A DNA stretch of 60,408 nucleotides from Hylemonella sp. UBA6679 (GCA_002454975.1 DKJZ01000026.1:1-60408), one strand, 5' to 3'. Counted from the first letter of the stretch, positions 8,160 through 16,644 are shown. A program made the numbers and translations. The notes: generated by a model from the sequence alone, not told the origin.

Positions 8160-9134
8160 TTAAGCCTGAACGCCTGCGCTCACGTCCAACAAACGCGTGC
8201 GGGCCTCGATGTATTCGCGGCGCAAACCAGCCACAAAGTCGGCGGTGGTTTGAATTTTCTTGACCGCGCCAATGCCCTGGCCAGCGCCCCAAATGTCTTT
8301 CCAGGCCTTCTTGGCGTCGCCGCCAAAGTTCATGGCGCTGGGGTCGCTCTCGGGCAGGTTTGCAGGGTCCAGGCCAGCGTTGCGGATGCTGGGCGCGAGG
8401 TAGTTGCCGTGCACGCCGGTGAAGAGGTTGCTGTAGACGATGTCGTCTGAGTTGCTGTCGACCACGGCTTGCTTGTACTCTTGCGCAGCGCGGGCTTCTT
8501 CGGTGGCGATGAAGGCCGAGCCCATGTAGGCAAAGTCTGCGCCCATGGCTTGGGCAGCCAGCACGGCCGAGCCGCTGGCCATCGAGCCGCTCAAAGCCAA
8601 GGGGCCATCGAACCACTCGCGAATTTCTTGCACCAACGCAAACGGGCTCTTCACACCGGCGTGGCCACCCGCACCTGCGGCCACAGCCACCAGGCCGTCA
8701 GCGCCCTTCTCAATGGCTTTGTGCGCAAACTTGTTGTTGATGATGTCGTGCAAGACCACGGCGCCAAAGCTGTGGGCGGCTTGGTTGATGTCTTCACGCG
8801 CACCCAGCGAGGTGATCAAAATGGGCACCTTGTACTTGGCGCACATCTCCATGTCGTGCTCCAGGCGGTCGTTGGACTTGTGCACGATTTGGTTGATGGC
8901 AAAAGGCGCGGCGGGGCGCTCGGGGTGCTTGGCGTTGTGCGCGGCCAAGGTTTCGGTGATTTCGGCCAGCCACTCATCGAGCTGCGAGGCGGGGCGCGCG
9001 TTGAGCGCAGGCATGGAACCCACCACACCGGCGATGCACTGCGCAATCACCAGCTTGGGGTTGCTGATGATGAACAGCGGCGAGCCGATGATGGGCAGGG
9101 GCAGGTTTTGCAGAACGGGGGGAAGCTTGCTCAT
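8160..9134 (-). CDS. Nitronate monooxygenase (NMO/2-nitropropane dioxygenase family)
   Basis: A 324-residue FMN-dependent TIM-barrel protein. It opens with LPIIGSPLFIISNPKLVIAQ, and has VAVAAGAGGHAG and the phosphate-binding GADFAYMGSAFIATEEA region typical of the family. These enzymes oxidise alkyl nitronates such as propionate-3-nitronate to carbonyl compounds and nitrite. Some relatives are instead enoyl reductase- or quinone reductase-like, so the exact substrate is uncertain. It lies downstream of the acyl-CoA dehydrogenase on the same strand, separated by 137 bp containing a small tandem repeat. Confidence 0.88.
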   Translation of the reverse strand: MSKLPPVLQNLPLPIIGSPLFIISNPKLVIAQCIAGVVGSMPALNARPASQLDEWLAEITETLAAHNAKHPERPAAPFAINQIVHKSNDRLEHDMEMCAKYKVPILITSLGAREDINQAAHSFGAVVLHDIINNKFAHKAIEKGADGLVAVAAGAGGHAGVKSPFALVQEIREWFDGPLALSGSMASGSAVLAAQAMGADFAYMGSAFIATEEARAAQEYKQAVVDSNSDDIVYSNLFTGVHGNYLAPSIRNAGLDPANLPESDPSAMNFGGDAKKAWKDIWGAGQGIGAVKKIQTTADFVAGLRREYIEARTRLLDVSAGVQA

Positions 9135-9186
9135 GTTGTCTCCATCTCTTATTAAAACAAGTGCCAGCCCAGATGAATACTGGGCC

Positions 9187-9209
9187 AGCAGCTATTGATT
9201 CAGTAGCAA
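9187..9209 (-). repeat. Dispersed TTGCT..ATAGCTGCT palindromic repeat, copy 2
   Basis: The best-conserved copy of the family: on the minus strand it reads TTGCTACTG then AATCAATAGCTGCT. It sits between the acyl-CoA dehydrogenase and nitronate monooxygenase genes, next to a tandem repeat made from the same GTAGCAAT unit. Confidence 0.7.
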
Positions 9210-9260
9210 TCTATCTGTAGCAATCTATGCTGTAGCGATCTATTGGGTAGCAATCTCTTG
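9203..9260. repeat. Four tandem 14-15-bp repeats (GTAGCAATCTAT unit)
   Basis: Four units start at 9203, 9217, 9232 and 9247 and read GTAGCAATCTATCT, GTAGCAATCTATGCT, GTAGCGATCTATTGG and GTAGCAATCTCTTG. The first overlaps the arm of the neighbouring dispersed palindrome, which suggests local amplification of one arm. The array lies 69-126 bp upstream of the nitronate monooxygenase start. Confidence 0.8.
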
Positions 9261-9271
9261 AGGTGCCAACC

Positions 9272-11062
9272 TTAGAAAGCTTCCAGCGCCAACTCGGTCA
9301 CGCACTGGGCACCTTCAACAATGCTGTCGCGCACACCGGGCACCTTGGCCAAGATGTGGTCAGCGTAAAAACGCGCGGTGGTGATCTTGGCTTGCATGAA
9401 AGCGGCATCGTTGCCCTGCGCCAACTCGGCTTGCGCAGCCAAAAGCGCGCGGCCCATTTGCCAGCCCGCCATCAGGTTGCCGGCGAGCATGAGGTAAGGC
9501 ACGCTGCCGGCATACACCGCGTTAGGGTTGCTGCGCGACTGGCTGGCCATGAAGCCAACGACGTCCAGAAAAGCCAGGCGGGCAGCTTGCAAACGCGCCG
9601 CCACGGCCACGGCGTTGGCGCTACCGTCAGCACGCAAGGCTTGCTCGGTGCCCTCCACTTGCGCGGCAATGGCCTTGGCGGTTTGGCCGCCATCACGGGC
9701 GGTTTTGCGGCCCACCAGGTCATTGGCCTGGATGGCGGTGGTGCCTTCGTAAATGGTGAGAATTTTTGCGTCGCGGTAGTACTGCGCTGCACCGGTTTCT
9801 TCAATGAAACCCATGCCGCCGTGCACCTGCACGCCCAAAGACGTGACTTCCAGGCTCATCTCGGTGCTGTAGCCTTTGACCAGGGGCACCATGAACTCGT
9901 AGAAGGCCTGGTTTTGTTTGCGCACCTCGGCATCGGGGTGGTTGTGGGCTGCGTCAAAAGCCGCGGCAGCCACGCTGGACATGGCGCGGCAACCTTCGGT
10001 GTAGGCGCGCATGGTCATGAGCATGCGGCGCACATCCGGGTGGTGAATGATGGGTGCGCTGCTGCCCATGGAGCCGTCCACGGGGCGGCTTTGCACGCGG
10101 TCTTTGGCGTACTGCACCGCTTTTTGGTAGGCGCGCTCGGCCACCGCGATGCCTTGCAGGCCCACGGCGTAACGCGCAGCGTTCATCATGATGAACATGT
10201 ACTCCAAGCCACGGTTTTCTTCGCCCACCAGGTAACCCACGGCGCCGCCGTTGTCGCCGTACTGCAGCACAGCCGTGGGGCTGGCCTTGATGCCCATTTT
10301 GTGCTCAATGCTCACGCAATGCACATCGTTGCGTGCGCCCAAAGAACCGTCGGCATTCACCAGGTATTTGGGGCACACAAACAAGCTGATGCCCTTGATG
10401 CCCTCAGGCGCGCCCGTCACGCGGGCCAGCACCAGGTGCACGATGTTGTCGGCCATGTCGTGTTCACCGTAGGTGATGTAGATCTTGGTGCCAAACACCT
10501 TGTAGGTGCCGTCGGGCTGGGGCTCGGCGCGGCTGCGCACCAGCGACAAATCGGAACCGGCCTGGGGCTCGGTGAGGTTCATGGTGCCGGTCCACTCGCC
10601 GCTGACCAGTTTTTCAAGGTAGGTGGCTTTGAGCGCGTCGGAGCCAGCGGTGAGCAGGGCTTCGATCGCGCCGTCGGTCAACAGCGGGCACAGCGCAAAG
10701 CTCATGTTGGCGCTGTTGCACATCTCGATGCAAGCCGCGCCGATGGCCTTGGGCAAGCCCTGGCCGCCAAAGTCGGTGGGGTGCTGCAGACCCTGCCAGC
10801 CGCCCTGCCCGTACTGCTTGAAAGCATCGGCAAAACCCGCGGTGGTGGTGACCTTGCCGTCTTTGAAGGAGGACGGGTTCTTGTCGCCTTCCCAGTTCAA
10901 GGGGGCGAGCACCTGCTCGTTGAACTTGGCCGACTCTTCCAACACCGCCTGGGCTGTGTCAAAGCCGGCGTCTTCAAAGCCGGGCATCTGCGCGACCTGG
11001 TCGATGTCGGCCAGGTGCTTGAGGTTGAACAACATGTCCTTGACGGGCGCGGTATAGCTCAT
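9272..11062 (-). CDS. Acyl-CoA dehydrogenase with C-terminal AcdA domain
   Basis: A 596-residue FAD enzyme that introduces an alpha-beta double bond into an acyl-CoA and passes electrons to ETF, encoded just upstream in the transcript. It shows the MNLTEPQAGSDLSLVRS and KVFGTKIYITYGEHDMADN flavin/substrate segments and the IYEGTTAIQANDL segment near residue 437, where the catalytic glutamate is expected. The extra 100-150 C-terminal residues match the long subfamily that includes methylmercaptopropionyl-CoA dehydrogenase (DmdC)-like proteins and long-chain enzymes. The substrate cannot be fixed from sequence alone. A hairpin terminator separates it from etfA. Confidence 0.9.
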   Translation of the reverse strand: MSYTAPVKDMLFNLKHLADIDQVAQMPGFEDAGFDTAQAVLEESAKFNEQVLAPLNWEGDKNPSSFKDGKVTTTAGFADAFKQYGQGGWQGLQHPTDFGGQGLPKAIGAACIEMCNSANMSFALCPLLTDGAIEALLTAGSDALKATYLEKLVSGEWTGTMNLTEPQAGSDLSLVRSRAEPQPDGTYKVFGTKIYITYGEHDMADNIVHLVLARVTGAPEGIKGISLFVCPKYLVNADGSLGARNDVHCVSIEHKMGIKASPTAVLQYGDNGGAVGYLVGEENRGLEYMFIMMNAARYAVGLQGIAVAERAYQKAVQYAKDRVQSRPVDGSMGSSAPIIHHPDVRRMLMTMRAYTEGCRAMSSVAAAAFDAAHNHPDAEVRKQNQAFYEFMVPLVKGYSTEMSLEVTSLGVQVHGGMGFIEETGAAQYYRDAKILTIYEGTTAIQANDLVGRKTARDGGQTAKAIAAQVEGTEQALRADGSANAVAVAARLQAARLAFLDVVGFMASQSRSNPNAVYAGSVPYLMLAGNLMAGWQMGRALLAAQAELAQGNDAAFMQAKITTARFYADHILAKVPGVRDSIVEGAQCVTELALEAF

Positions 11063-11079
11063 GGGGTCTCCAAAAATGG

Positions 11080-11104
11080 AAAAGGCATCCCGGGGATGCC
11101 TTTT
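11080..11104 (-). terminator. Hairpin between etfA and the acyl-CoA dehydrogenase gene
   Basis: A perfect AAAAGGCATCC / GGATGCCTTTT stem with a 3-nt loop, 10 bp beyond the etfA stop and 18 bp before the dehydrogenase start. On the minus strand it is followed by CCATTTTT. It can act as an intrinsic terminator or a partial attenuator inside the etfB-etfA-acd unit. Confidence 0.75.
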
Positions 11105-11114
11105 GAAGTCACGA

Positions 11115-12047
11115 TCAAAGGGTGGAAATCAGCTCGGGCACAGCAGCAAAGAGGTCGGCCTCCAAGCCGTAATCGGCCACGCTGAAAATGGGCGCTTCGG
11201 GGTCTTTGTTGATGGCCACGATCACCTTGGAATCTTTCATGCCCGCCAAGTGCTGGATGGCCCCGCTGATGCCGCAAGCCACATACAGCTGAGGTGCAAC
11301 GATCTTGCCGGTTTGGCCCACTTGCCAGTCGTTGGGCGCGTAACCAGCGTCCACCGCAGCGCGGGAGGCGCCCAAGGCAGCGCCGAGCTTGTCGGCCAGC
11401 GGGGTCATGACCTCGCTGAACTTCTCGCTCGAGCCCAGCGCACGGCCACCCGACACGATGATCTTGGCCGCGGTGAGTTCGGGGCGGTCGCTCTTGGCAA
11501 TTTCAGAGCCCACAAAGCTGCTTTTGCCGCTGTCGGCTGTGGCGCTCACTGCGTCAACGGCGGCAGCGCCACCGGTGGCAGCCGCCGGGTCAAAGCCCGT
11601 GGTGCGCACGGTGATGACCTTGGTGGCGTCTGCGCTTTGCACCGTGGCAATGGCGTTGCCCGCGTAAATGGGGCGCTCAAAGGTGTCGGGGCTCTCAACC
11701 TTGGTGATGTCAGAAATTTGACCCACATCGAGCTTGGCCGCCACACGGGGTGCCACGTTTTTGCCAGAGGCGGTTGCGGGGAAAAGGATGTGGCTGTAGT
11801 TGGCGGCAATGGCCAGCACTTGCGCGGCCACGTTTTCGGCCAGGCCGTTGGCAAAGGCAGCGCTGTCGGCGTGAATGACTTTGGCCACGCCAGCAATTTG
11901 CGCGGCTGCAGCGGCAGCGGCGCCGGCATTGTGGCCGGCCACCAGCACGTGCACATCGCCACCGCAGGCCGCAGCGGCAGTCACGGTGTTGAGGGTGGCG
12001 CCTTTGATGGAAGCGTGGTCGTGTTCAGCAATAACGAGGGAGGTCAT
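11115..12047 (-). CDS. etfA: Electron transfer flavoprotein subunit alpha
   Basis: A 310-residue subunit. The start at 12047 gives MTSLVIAEHDHASIKGATL and has a CAGGAAC ribosome site; a longer in-frame extension overlapping etfB is rejected. The C-terminal FAD-binding domain is complete: SGGRALGSSEKF, GASRAAVDAGYAPNDWQVGQTGKIVAPQLYVACGISGAIQHLAGM, and INKDPEAPIFSVADYGLEAD. EtfAB takes electrons from acyl-CoA dehydrogenases and passes them to ETF-ubiquinone oxidoreductase. It lies directly after etfB. Confidence 0.95.
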   Translation of the reverse strand: MTSLVIAEHDHASIKGATLNTVTAAAACGGDVHVLVAGHNAGAAAAAAAQIAGVAKVIHADSAAFANGLAENVAAQVLAIAANYSHILFPATASGKNVAPRVAAKLDVGQISDITKVESPDTFERPIYAGNAIATVQSADATKVITVRTTGFDPAAATGGAAAVDAVSATADSGKSSFVGSEIAKSDRPELTAAKIIVSGGRALGSSEKFSEVMTPLADKLGAALGASRAAVDAGYAPNDWQVGQTGKIVAPQLYVACGISGAIQHLAGMKDSKVIVAINKDPEAPIFSVADYGLEADLFAAVPELISTL

Positions 12048-12111
12048 GGTGTTCCTGATCTGTGTCTTGACGTGTGGGGTCTGAGGCGAGTCGGCGCTTT
12101 CGGGCCCAGGC

Positions 12112-12861
12112 TCAAATGACCTTGGCTTCGGTCTTGAGCTTGGCCACCAAGGTGGCCACATCGGGCACCTTGATACCGGCGCTGCGCTTGGGCGGCTCAG
12201 AGACTTTGAGGGTTTTGATGCGCGGGGCCACATCCACACCCAGGTCTTCAGGCTTGACCACATCGAGCTGCTTTTTCTTGGCCTTCATGATGTTGGGCAG
12301 GGTCACGTAGCGTGGCTCGTTCAAACGCAGGTCGGTGGTGATGACCGCTGGCAGGCTGATGGCCAGGGTTTCCAAGCCGCCGTCGACCTCACGGGTCACG
12401 TGGGCCTTGCCGTCCACCACTTCAACCTTGGAGGCGAAGGTGGCTTGGGGCAGGTCTGCCAGGGCAGCAAGCATTTGGCCGGTTTGGTTGCAGTCGTCGT
12501 CAATGGCTTGCTTGCCCAAAATGATGAGCTGGGGCTGCTCTTTGTCCACCAGGGCTTTGAGCAGTTTGGCCACGGCCAGGGGTTGGAGCTCTTCGGTGGT
12601 TTCCACCAAAATCGCGCGGTCTGCACCAATGGCCATGGCAGTGCGCAGAGTTTCTTGGCACTGGGCCACGCCGCACGAGACGGCGATCACCTCGGTGACC
12701 ACGCCCTTTTCTTTGAGGCGCACAGCCTCTTCCACGGCGATCTCGTCAAACGGGTTCATGCTCATTTTGACGTTGGCAATGTCCACGCCGCTGTTGTCCG
12801 ACTTCACCCGGACTTTGACGTTGTAATCCACCACGCGTTTGACGGGTACCAAGGCTTTCAT
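12112..12861 (-). CDS. etfB: Electron transfer flavoprotein subunit beta
   Basis: A 249-residue subunit with the typical start MKALVPVKRVVDYNVKVRVK, the NVKMSMNPFDEIAVEEAVRLKEKG segment, and the AMP-binding region LGKQAIDDDCNQTGQMLAALADLPQATF. It forms the heterodimer with EtfA encoded 64 bp downstream. It is the first gene of the etfB-etfA-acyl-CoA dehydrogenase unit and has a strong palindromic operator candidate 40 bp upstream of its start. Confidence 0.95.
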   Translation of the reverse strand: MKALVPVKRVVDYNVKVRVKSDNSGVDIANVKMSMNPFDEIAVEEAVRLKEKGVVTEVIAVSCGVAQCQETLRTAMAIGADRAILVETTEELQPLAVAKLLKALVDKEQPQLIILGKQAIDDDCNQTGQMLAALADLPQATFASKVEVVDGKAHVTREVDGGLETLAISLPAVITTDLRLNEPRYVTLPNIMKAKKKQLDVVKPEDLGVDVAPRIKTLKVSEPPKRSAGIKVPDVATLVAKLKTEAKVI

Positions 12862-12900
12862 GTCTACCTCTGAAAAAAAGGGTCGGTCTAAATGGACTTG

Positions 12901-12922
12901 TTGACGTTTACGTTAACGTCAA
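12901..12922. promoter_or_regulatory. LiuR-like operator upstream of etfBA
   Basis: A 22-bp near-palindrome with perfect outer arms TTGACGTT and AACGTCAA around a TACGTT centre, 40-61 bp before the etfB start. The ACGT-rich palindrome resembles sites described for LiuR, the MerR-family regulator of branched-chain amino acid and acyl-CoA degradation in proteobacteria. No regulator gene is in the window. Confidence 0.6.
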
Positions 12923-13002
12923 CGCATCCGGCATTCTATTACGTGTGACTACGTAGTTGGGGCGCAAAGCAGCTGCGCCAGCTGCATATTCTATTCAAAA
13001 AA

Positions 13003-13020
13003 AAAGAACGGTCGTGCTTT
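13003..13020. promoter_or_regulatory. Imperfect AAAGnACGnnCGTnCTTT palindrome
   Basis: AAAGAACGGTCGTGCTTT matches its reverse complement at 14 of 18 positions. ACGnnCGT cores are typical of TetR-type acyl-CoA-responsive regulators. It lies about 140 bp upstream of etfB and beyond the stop of the MscS gene. The surrounding poly-A/poly-T runs make part of the symmetry cheap, so this is tentative. Confidence 0.3.
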
Positions 13021-13119
13021 TTTATTTTTTCTCGCGTGTAAAGCCTAAAACTCCCGCTTGAAGGTTTATCGGTCAAAGCCCAGCCAAGCTGAAATCAGCC
13101 TGACCGAAGACGAGGCAAG

Positions 13120-14367
13120 TTAAAGCGGCGGCGCGGGCTGCACATGCACCACCCGCTGCGGGTAGGGAATGGCAATGCCAGCGCTGCGCAAGCCGGCCAG
13201 AATCGCCAAGTTCAGCTCCGAGCGCAGGCCGAGCATGCCGCCGTCGGGGTCGGCGATCCACACCGCCAGGGTGAACTCCAGGCCGTCTTGCCCAAAGGCC
13301 GACAAAAACGCACCCGGTGGCGGCTCAGCAAGCACCCGGCTTTGGGCTTTGGCAGCAGCCAAGAGCAGGTTTTGCACCTGCGCCACATCGGCCTCGTAAG
13401 ACACCGACACCACCACGGTCACCAGCACCCGGGTGTCGGCCAGGGTGAGGTTTTCAATTTTTTGGGTGATGAGGCTTTCGTTGGGCACGATGGCCTCGCG
13501 CCCATTGTTGGCGCGAATCACGGTGTAGCGGGTTTTGATGTCGGTGACCACGCCCTCAAAACCATTGACAGACACCGTGTCGCCAATGCGCAGCGAACGC
13601 TCCAGCAAAATCACAAAGCCACTGACGTAATTGGCCGCGAGTTTTTGCAAACCAAAACCCAGACCCACGCCCAAAGCGCCGCCCAGCACCGACAGCGCGG
13701 TCAAGTCCACACCCACGGCCGACAAAGCAAACAAAAGCCCAATGAGCAGCATGAAAGCGCGCAAGGCATTGGTGGCCACCTTGCGCATGGAGAGGTCTTT
13801 GACCGTTTCTCGCAGCACGCGGCGCTCCAGCGTGGCCGACAGCCACAGCGTGAGCACCAGCACCAAGCTGGAGGTGACCAGCCCCTCCAAAATGGTGCGC
13901 AAAGTGATGCGCGATTTGCCCAGCGCGAAATGGATCTCTTCAAGCTCGCGCAGCACTGCTGGCAAAAGGCCGGCAATCCACAGCACCGCCATGCCCCAGG
14001 CCAACCAGCTGACAAAGCGCTCGAGCAACTGCGCGCCCGCCGAGGTGGGGAACGCCGCACTGAGCACCCGCACCACCAGCCGTATGACGGCCAGCGACAC
14101 AAACACCGGCAGCGCAATGCGCAACAGCGCCACGCCTTGGAAGTTTTGCAGCGCCAAACGCGCGGCAAACACCAGGCCCACGCAGAGCATGGCAAACAGC
14201 ACCCCATCCCAAATGCGCCGCCCAAACCACACCGAATCGGGGCCTTGCCCCTGCCCCAGCCGGCGAGCAAACAGATAAGAGATGGCCATGCAGGCGGCCA
14301 ACACCACCAGCTCGAGCCACAGCCCGCCGTCGCTCAGGTCTTGCCAAACCGCTTGAAGCTCAGTCAT
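13120..14367 (-). CDS. Mechanosensitive ion channel, MscS family
   Basis: A 415-residue membrane protein. Several hydrophobic helices lie in the first half (LVVLAACMAISYLFA, WDGVLFAMLCVGLVFAA, VLVLTLWLSATL, FMLLIGLLFALSAVGVDL). The pore-lining helix is the Gly/Ala-rich SVLGGALGVGLGFGLQKLAANYVSGF, followed by the MscS beta domain ERSLRIGDTVSVNGFEGVVTDIKTRYTVIR and IVPNESLITQKIENL. Such channels release solutes on hypo-osmotic shock. Only 6 bp separate it from the upstream deacetylase gene, so the two are probably cotranscribed. Confidence 0.9.
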   Translation of the reverse strand: MTELQAVWQDLSDGGLWLELVVLAACMAISYLFARRLGQGQGPDSVWFGRRIWDGVLFAMLCVGLVFAARLALQNFQGVALLRIALPVFVSLAVIRLVVRVLSAAFPTSAGAQLLERFVSWLAWGMAVLWIAGLLPAVLRELEEIHFALGKSRITLRTILEGLVTSSLVLVLTLWLSATLERRVLRETVKDLSMRKVATNALRAFMLLIGLLFALSAVGVDLTALSVLGGALGVGLGFGLQKLAANYVSGFVILLERSLRIGDTVSVNGFEGVVTDIKTRYTVIRANNGREAIVPNESLITQKIENLTLADTRVLVTVVVSVSYEADVAQVQNLLLAAAKAQSRVLAEPPPGAFLSAFGQDGLEFTLAVWIADPDGGMLGLRSELNLAILAGLRSAGIAIPYPQRVVHVQPAPPL

Positions 14368-14373
14368 GCGCGC

Positions 14374-15327
14374 TCACACATCGGCCAGCACGCGCACGTG
14401 GGCCTCCACGCTGCGCCCCAGCGCGCTGAGGTTGTAGCCGCCTTCGAGGCACGAGACGATGCGCCCCTTGGCATGGCGCGCCGCCACCGCTTTGAGCTGC
14501 GAGGTGATCCAGGCGTAATCCGACTCCACCAAGCCCATCTGGCCCAGGTCGTCTTCGCGGTGGGCATCAAAGCCTGCGCTGATGAAAATCATCTCGGGGC
14601 GATGCGCCTCCAGACGCGGCAGCCACAGGTCGGCCACCAACTCGCGCACCACATTGCCACGGGTGTAAGCAGGCACAGGCACGTTGACCAGGTTGTCGGC
14701 GTCTGAGCGCGAGCCGCCATGCGGGTAAAACGGGTGCTGGTAAAAGCTGGCCATGAGGATGCGCTCGTCGCCAGCCACGATGTCTTCGGTGCCGTTGCCG
14801 TGGTGCACATCAAAGTCCACAATGGCCACGCGTTGCAGACCATGGCGCTCGAGCGCGTATTTGGCGGCCATGGCCACGTTGTTGATGAAGCAAAAGCCCA
14901 TGGCGTTGTCGCGGCAAGCGTGGTGGCCTGGCGGGCGCACGGCGCAAAACGCGTTTTCCAACTCGCCGGCCATCACCGCGTCGGTGGCAGCCAGGGCTGC
15001 ACCTGCGCCGCGCAAAATGGCGTTCCAAGAGTGCACGTTCATGCAGGTGTCGGGGTCAATCTGGGCGTAGCGCGGACCACCGGCGTCTTGGTCGTCGCGC
15101 AGCGCATCGCCCAAGCCACGCAGCGAGGCCACGTGCATGCGGCCGTGGGCCAGCTGCAGCTCGTCAATCGAGGCCAGCGGCACATCACAGCGCGCCAGCA
15201 CATCGTTCAGGCCCGAGGCAATCAGCCGGTCTTCGATGGCGTCGAGCCGCTCGGGGCACTCAGGGTGGCCGGGGCCCATCTCATGTTGACGGCAATCGGT
15301 GTGGGTGAAAAATCCAGTTTTGCTCAT
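14374..15327 (-). CDS. Histone deacetylase-family (class II-like) deacetylase
   Basis: A 317-residue zinc deacetylase. The ATG at 15327 is preferred to a GTG three codons earlier because family members begin close to KTGFFTHTDCRQHEMGPGHPECPERL. The active-site signatures are AVRPPGHHA (the catalytic His pair, about residues 130-135), FCFINNVAMAA, VDFDVHHGNGTED with Asp/His zinc ligands, and ISAGFDAHREDDLGQM. Bacterial members include acetylpolyamine and acetoin-type amidohydrolases as well as possible protein deacetylases, so the substrate is open. It sits 6 bp upstream of the MscS gene. Confidence 0.88.
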   Translation of the reverse strand: MSKTGFFTHTDCRQHEMGPGHPECPERLDAIEDRLIASGLNDVLARCDVPLASIDELQLAHGRMHVASLRGLGDALRDDQDAGGPRYAQIDPDTCMNVHSWNAILRGAGAALAATDAVMAGELENAFCAVRPPGHHACRDNAMGFCFINNVAMAAKYALERHGLQRVAIVDFDVHHGNGTEDIVAGDERILMASFYQHPFYPHGGSRSDADNLVNVPVPAYTRGNVVRELVADLWLPRLEAHRPEMIFISAGFDAHREDDLGQMGLVESDYAWITSQLKAVAARHAKGRIVSCLEGGYNLSALGRSVEAHVRVLADV

Positions 15328-15492
15328 GGTGAACACTCAAGACGTTGCAAGCCAATTCAGCGTTTAAGGTTTTTGCGGTTCTGCGAGGTGCCTCACCCCG
15401 CCTTGCAAAATCAGCTTACCACGAGCTTGGGGGCTGGTTGTGTGGATGCACAGGGTGATGTACCGCGCTGTGCGGCGCATTAAACTTGGTGT

Positions 15493-16644
15493 GTGAAAAC
15501 GCCATTTATTTTTGCTTGCCTGCTGAGCTGCGCGCTGGGTGTGGCTGCCCAATCGTCGAGCGCGCCTGCGGCCAAACCTCAACCCAAAGCCAGCAAGCCT
15601 GCGGCCACCAAGCCCCACAAAGCCTCGCTGCACAAAACAAGCGCCGCGAAAAACAAAGGTGCTGCGGCCAAAGCTGCGCAGCGCTACGCAGAGCACCCCG
15701 GGGCCATGGCGCTGGCCGACGAGATCGCGCAAAGCCAGGGGCTGGAGCGGGCATGGGTACGCAAGGTGATTGGGCAATCGGCCTATCTGCCCCAAGTGGC
15801 CAAGCTGATTGCCCCACCGCCCGGGGGGCAGCGTAAAAACTGGGAGGCCTACCGCAGCCGCTTCATTGAGCCGGTGCGGGTGCAAGCGGGTTGCCGCTTT
15901 TGGCAAGCGCATGACAAAACACTGGCGCGTGCCAGCCAAACTTTTGGTGTACCGCCTGAGATGGTGGTGGGCATCATCGGCGTGGAGACCCTGTACGGCC
16001 GGCACATGGGCAACTTCAAGGTGGTCGACGCCCTGGCCACTTTGAGCCTGGATTTCCCAAACAGCCACCCCCGCGCGGCCGAACGCACAGCGTATTTTCG
16101 GGGGGAACTCGCCCAGGTCTTGGCCCTGAAAAAAACCGGCATCAACCCACTGGACCTGCGCGGCAGCTACGCCGGTGCCATGGGCATGCCCCAGTTCATG
16201 CCCACCAGCTGGGCCAAGTTTGCGGTGGACTTTGATGGCGATGGGCGCATCGACCTCTTCAACAGCACGCCCGATGTGATTGGCTCGGTGGCCAACTACT
16301 TCAAGGCTTTCAACTGGCAAAGCGGCATGCCCACGCACTACCCGCTGAACTTCGACACCACCAAGCTGGACATGGGCACGCTGATGCTGCCCGACATCTT
16401 GCCCACCTTCAGCCCGGCACGCATGGCTGAGCTGGGCGTGGTGCTTGACGAAGCAGGTCAGCAGCATCCGGGTAAGCTCGCTTTGATTGAGCTGCAAAAC
16501 GGCGACCAAGCCACCAGCTACGTGGCCGGCACCGACAACTTTTACGCCGTTACCCGCTACAACTGGAGCAGCTACTACGCCATGGCGGTGATCGAGCTGG
16601 GCCAGACCATCAAGGCACAGGTGCAAAGTGGCTGCGGGGCTTGA
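15493..16644 (+). CDS. mltB: Lytic murein transglycosylase B
   Basis: A 383-residue periplasmic enzyme that cleaves peptidoglycan glycan strands to 1,6-anhydro products. It starts at a GTG with a hydrophobic secretion signal (FIFACLLSCALGVAAQ); no lipobox is clear, though Cys12 is in the hydrophobic core. An Ala/Lys/Pro-rich linker (about residues 25-60) precedes the catalytic domain. VVGIIGVETLYGRHMGNF places the catalytic glutamate at about residue 165, and GSYAGAMGMPQFMPTSWAKFAVDFDGDGRIDLF is the second signature. A weak hairpin with a T run at 16680-16703 may terminate it. Confidence 0.9.
   Translation: MKTPFIFACLLSCALGVAAQSSSAPAAKPQPKASKPAATKPHKASLHKTSAAKNKGAAAKAAQRYAEHPGAMALADEIAQSQGLERAWVRKVIGQSAYLPQVAKLIAPPPGGQRKNWEAYRSRFIEPVRVQAGCRFWQAHDKTLARASQTFGVPPEMVVGIIGVETLYGRHMGNFKVVDALATLSLDFPNSHPRAAERTAYFRGELAQVLALKKTGINPLDLRGSYAGAMGMPQFMPTSWAKFAVDFDGDGRIDLFNSTPDVIGSVANYFKAFNWQSGMPTHYPLNFDTTKLDMGTLMLPDILPTFSPARMAELGVVLDEAGQQHPGKLALIELQNGDQATSYVAGTDNFYAVTRYNWSSYYAMAVIELGQTIKAQVQSGCGA

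Noticed and set aside
9203..9260. Short tandem repeats as a CRISPR array
   Set aside because: Units are only 14-15 bp with no spacers between them and no cas genes are in the window.
9263..11185. A 640-codon plus-strand frame opposite the acyl-CoA dehydrogenase
   Set aside because: Antisense shadow caused by GC3 bias; the His/Gly/Ala-rich translation resembles no protein, whereas the minus strand has clear dehydrogenase motifs.
13144..14706. A 520-codon frame opposite the MscS and deacetylase genes
   Set aside because: His/Gln-rich shadow frame crossing two real genes on the other strand, with no ribosome site or motifs.
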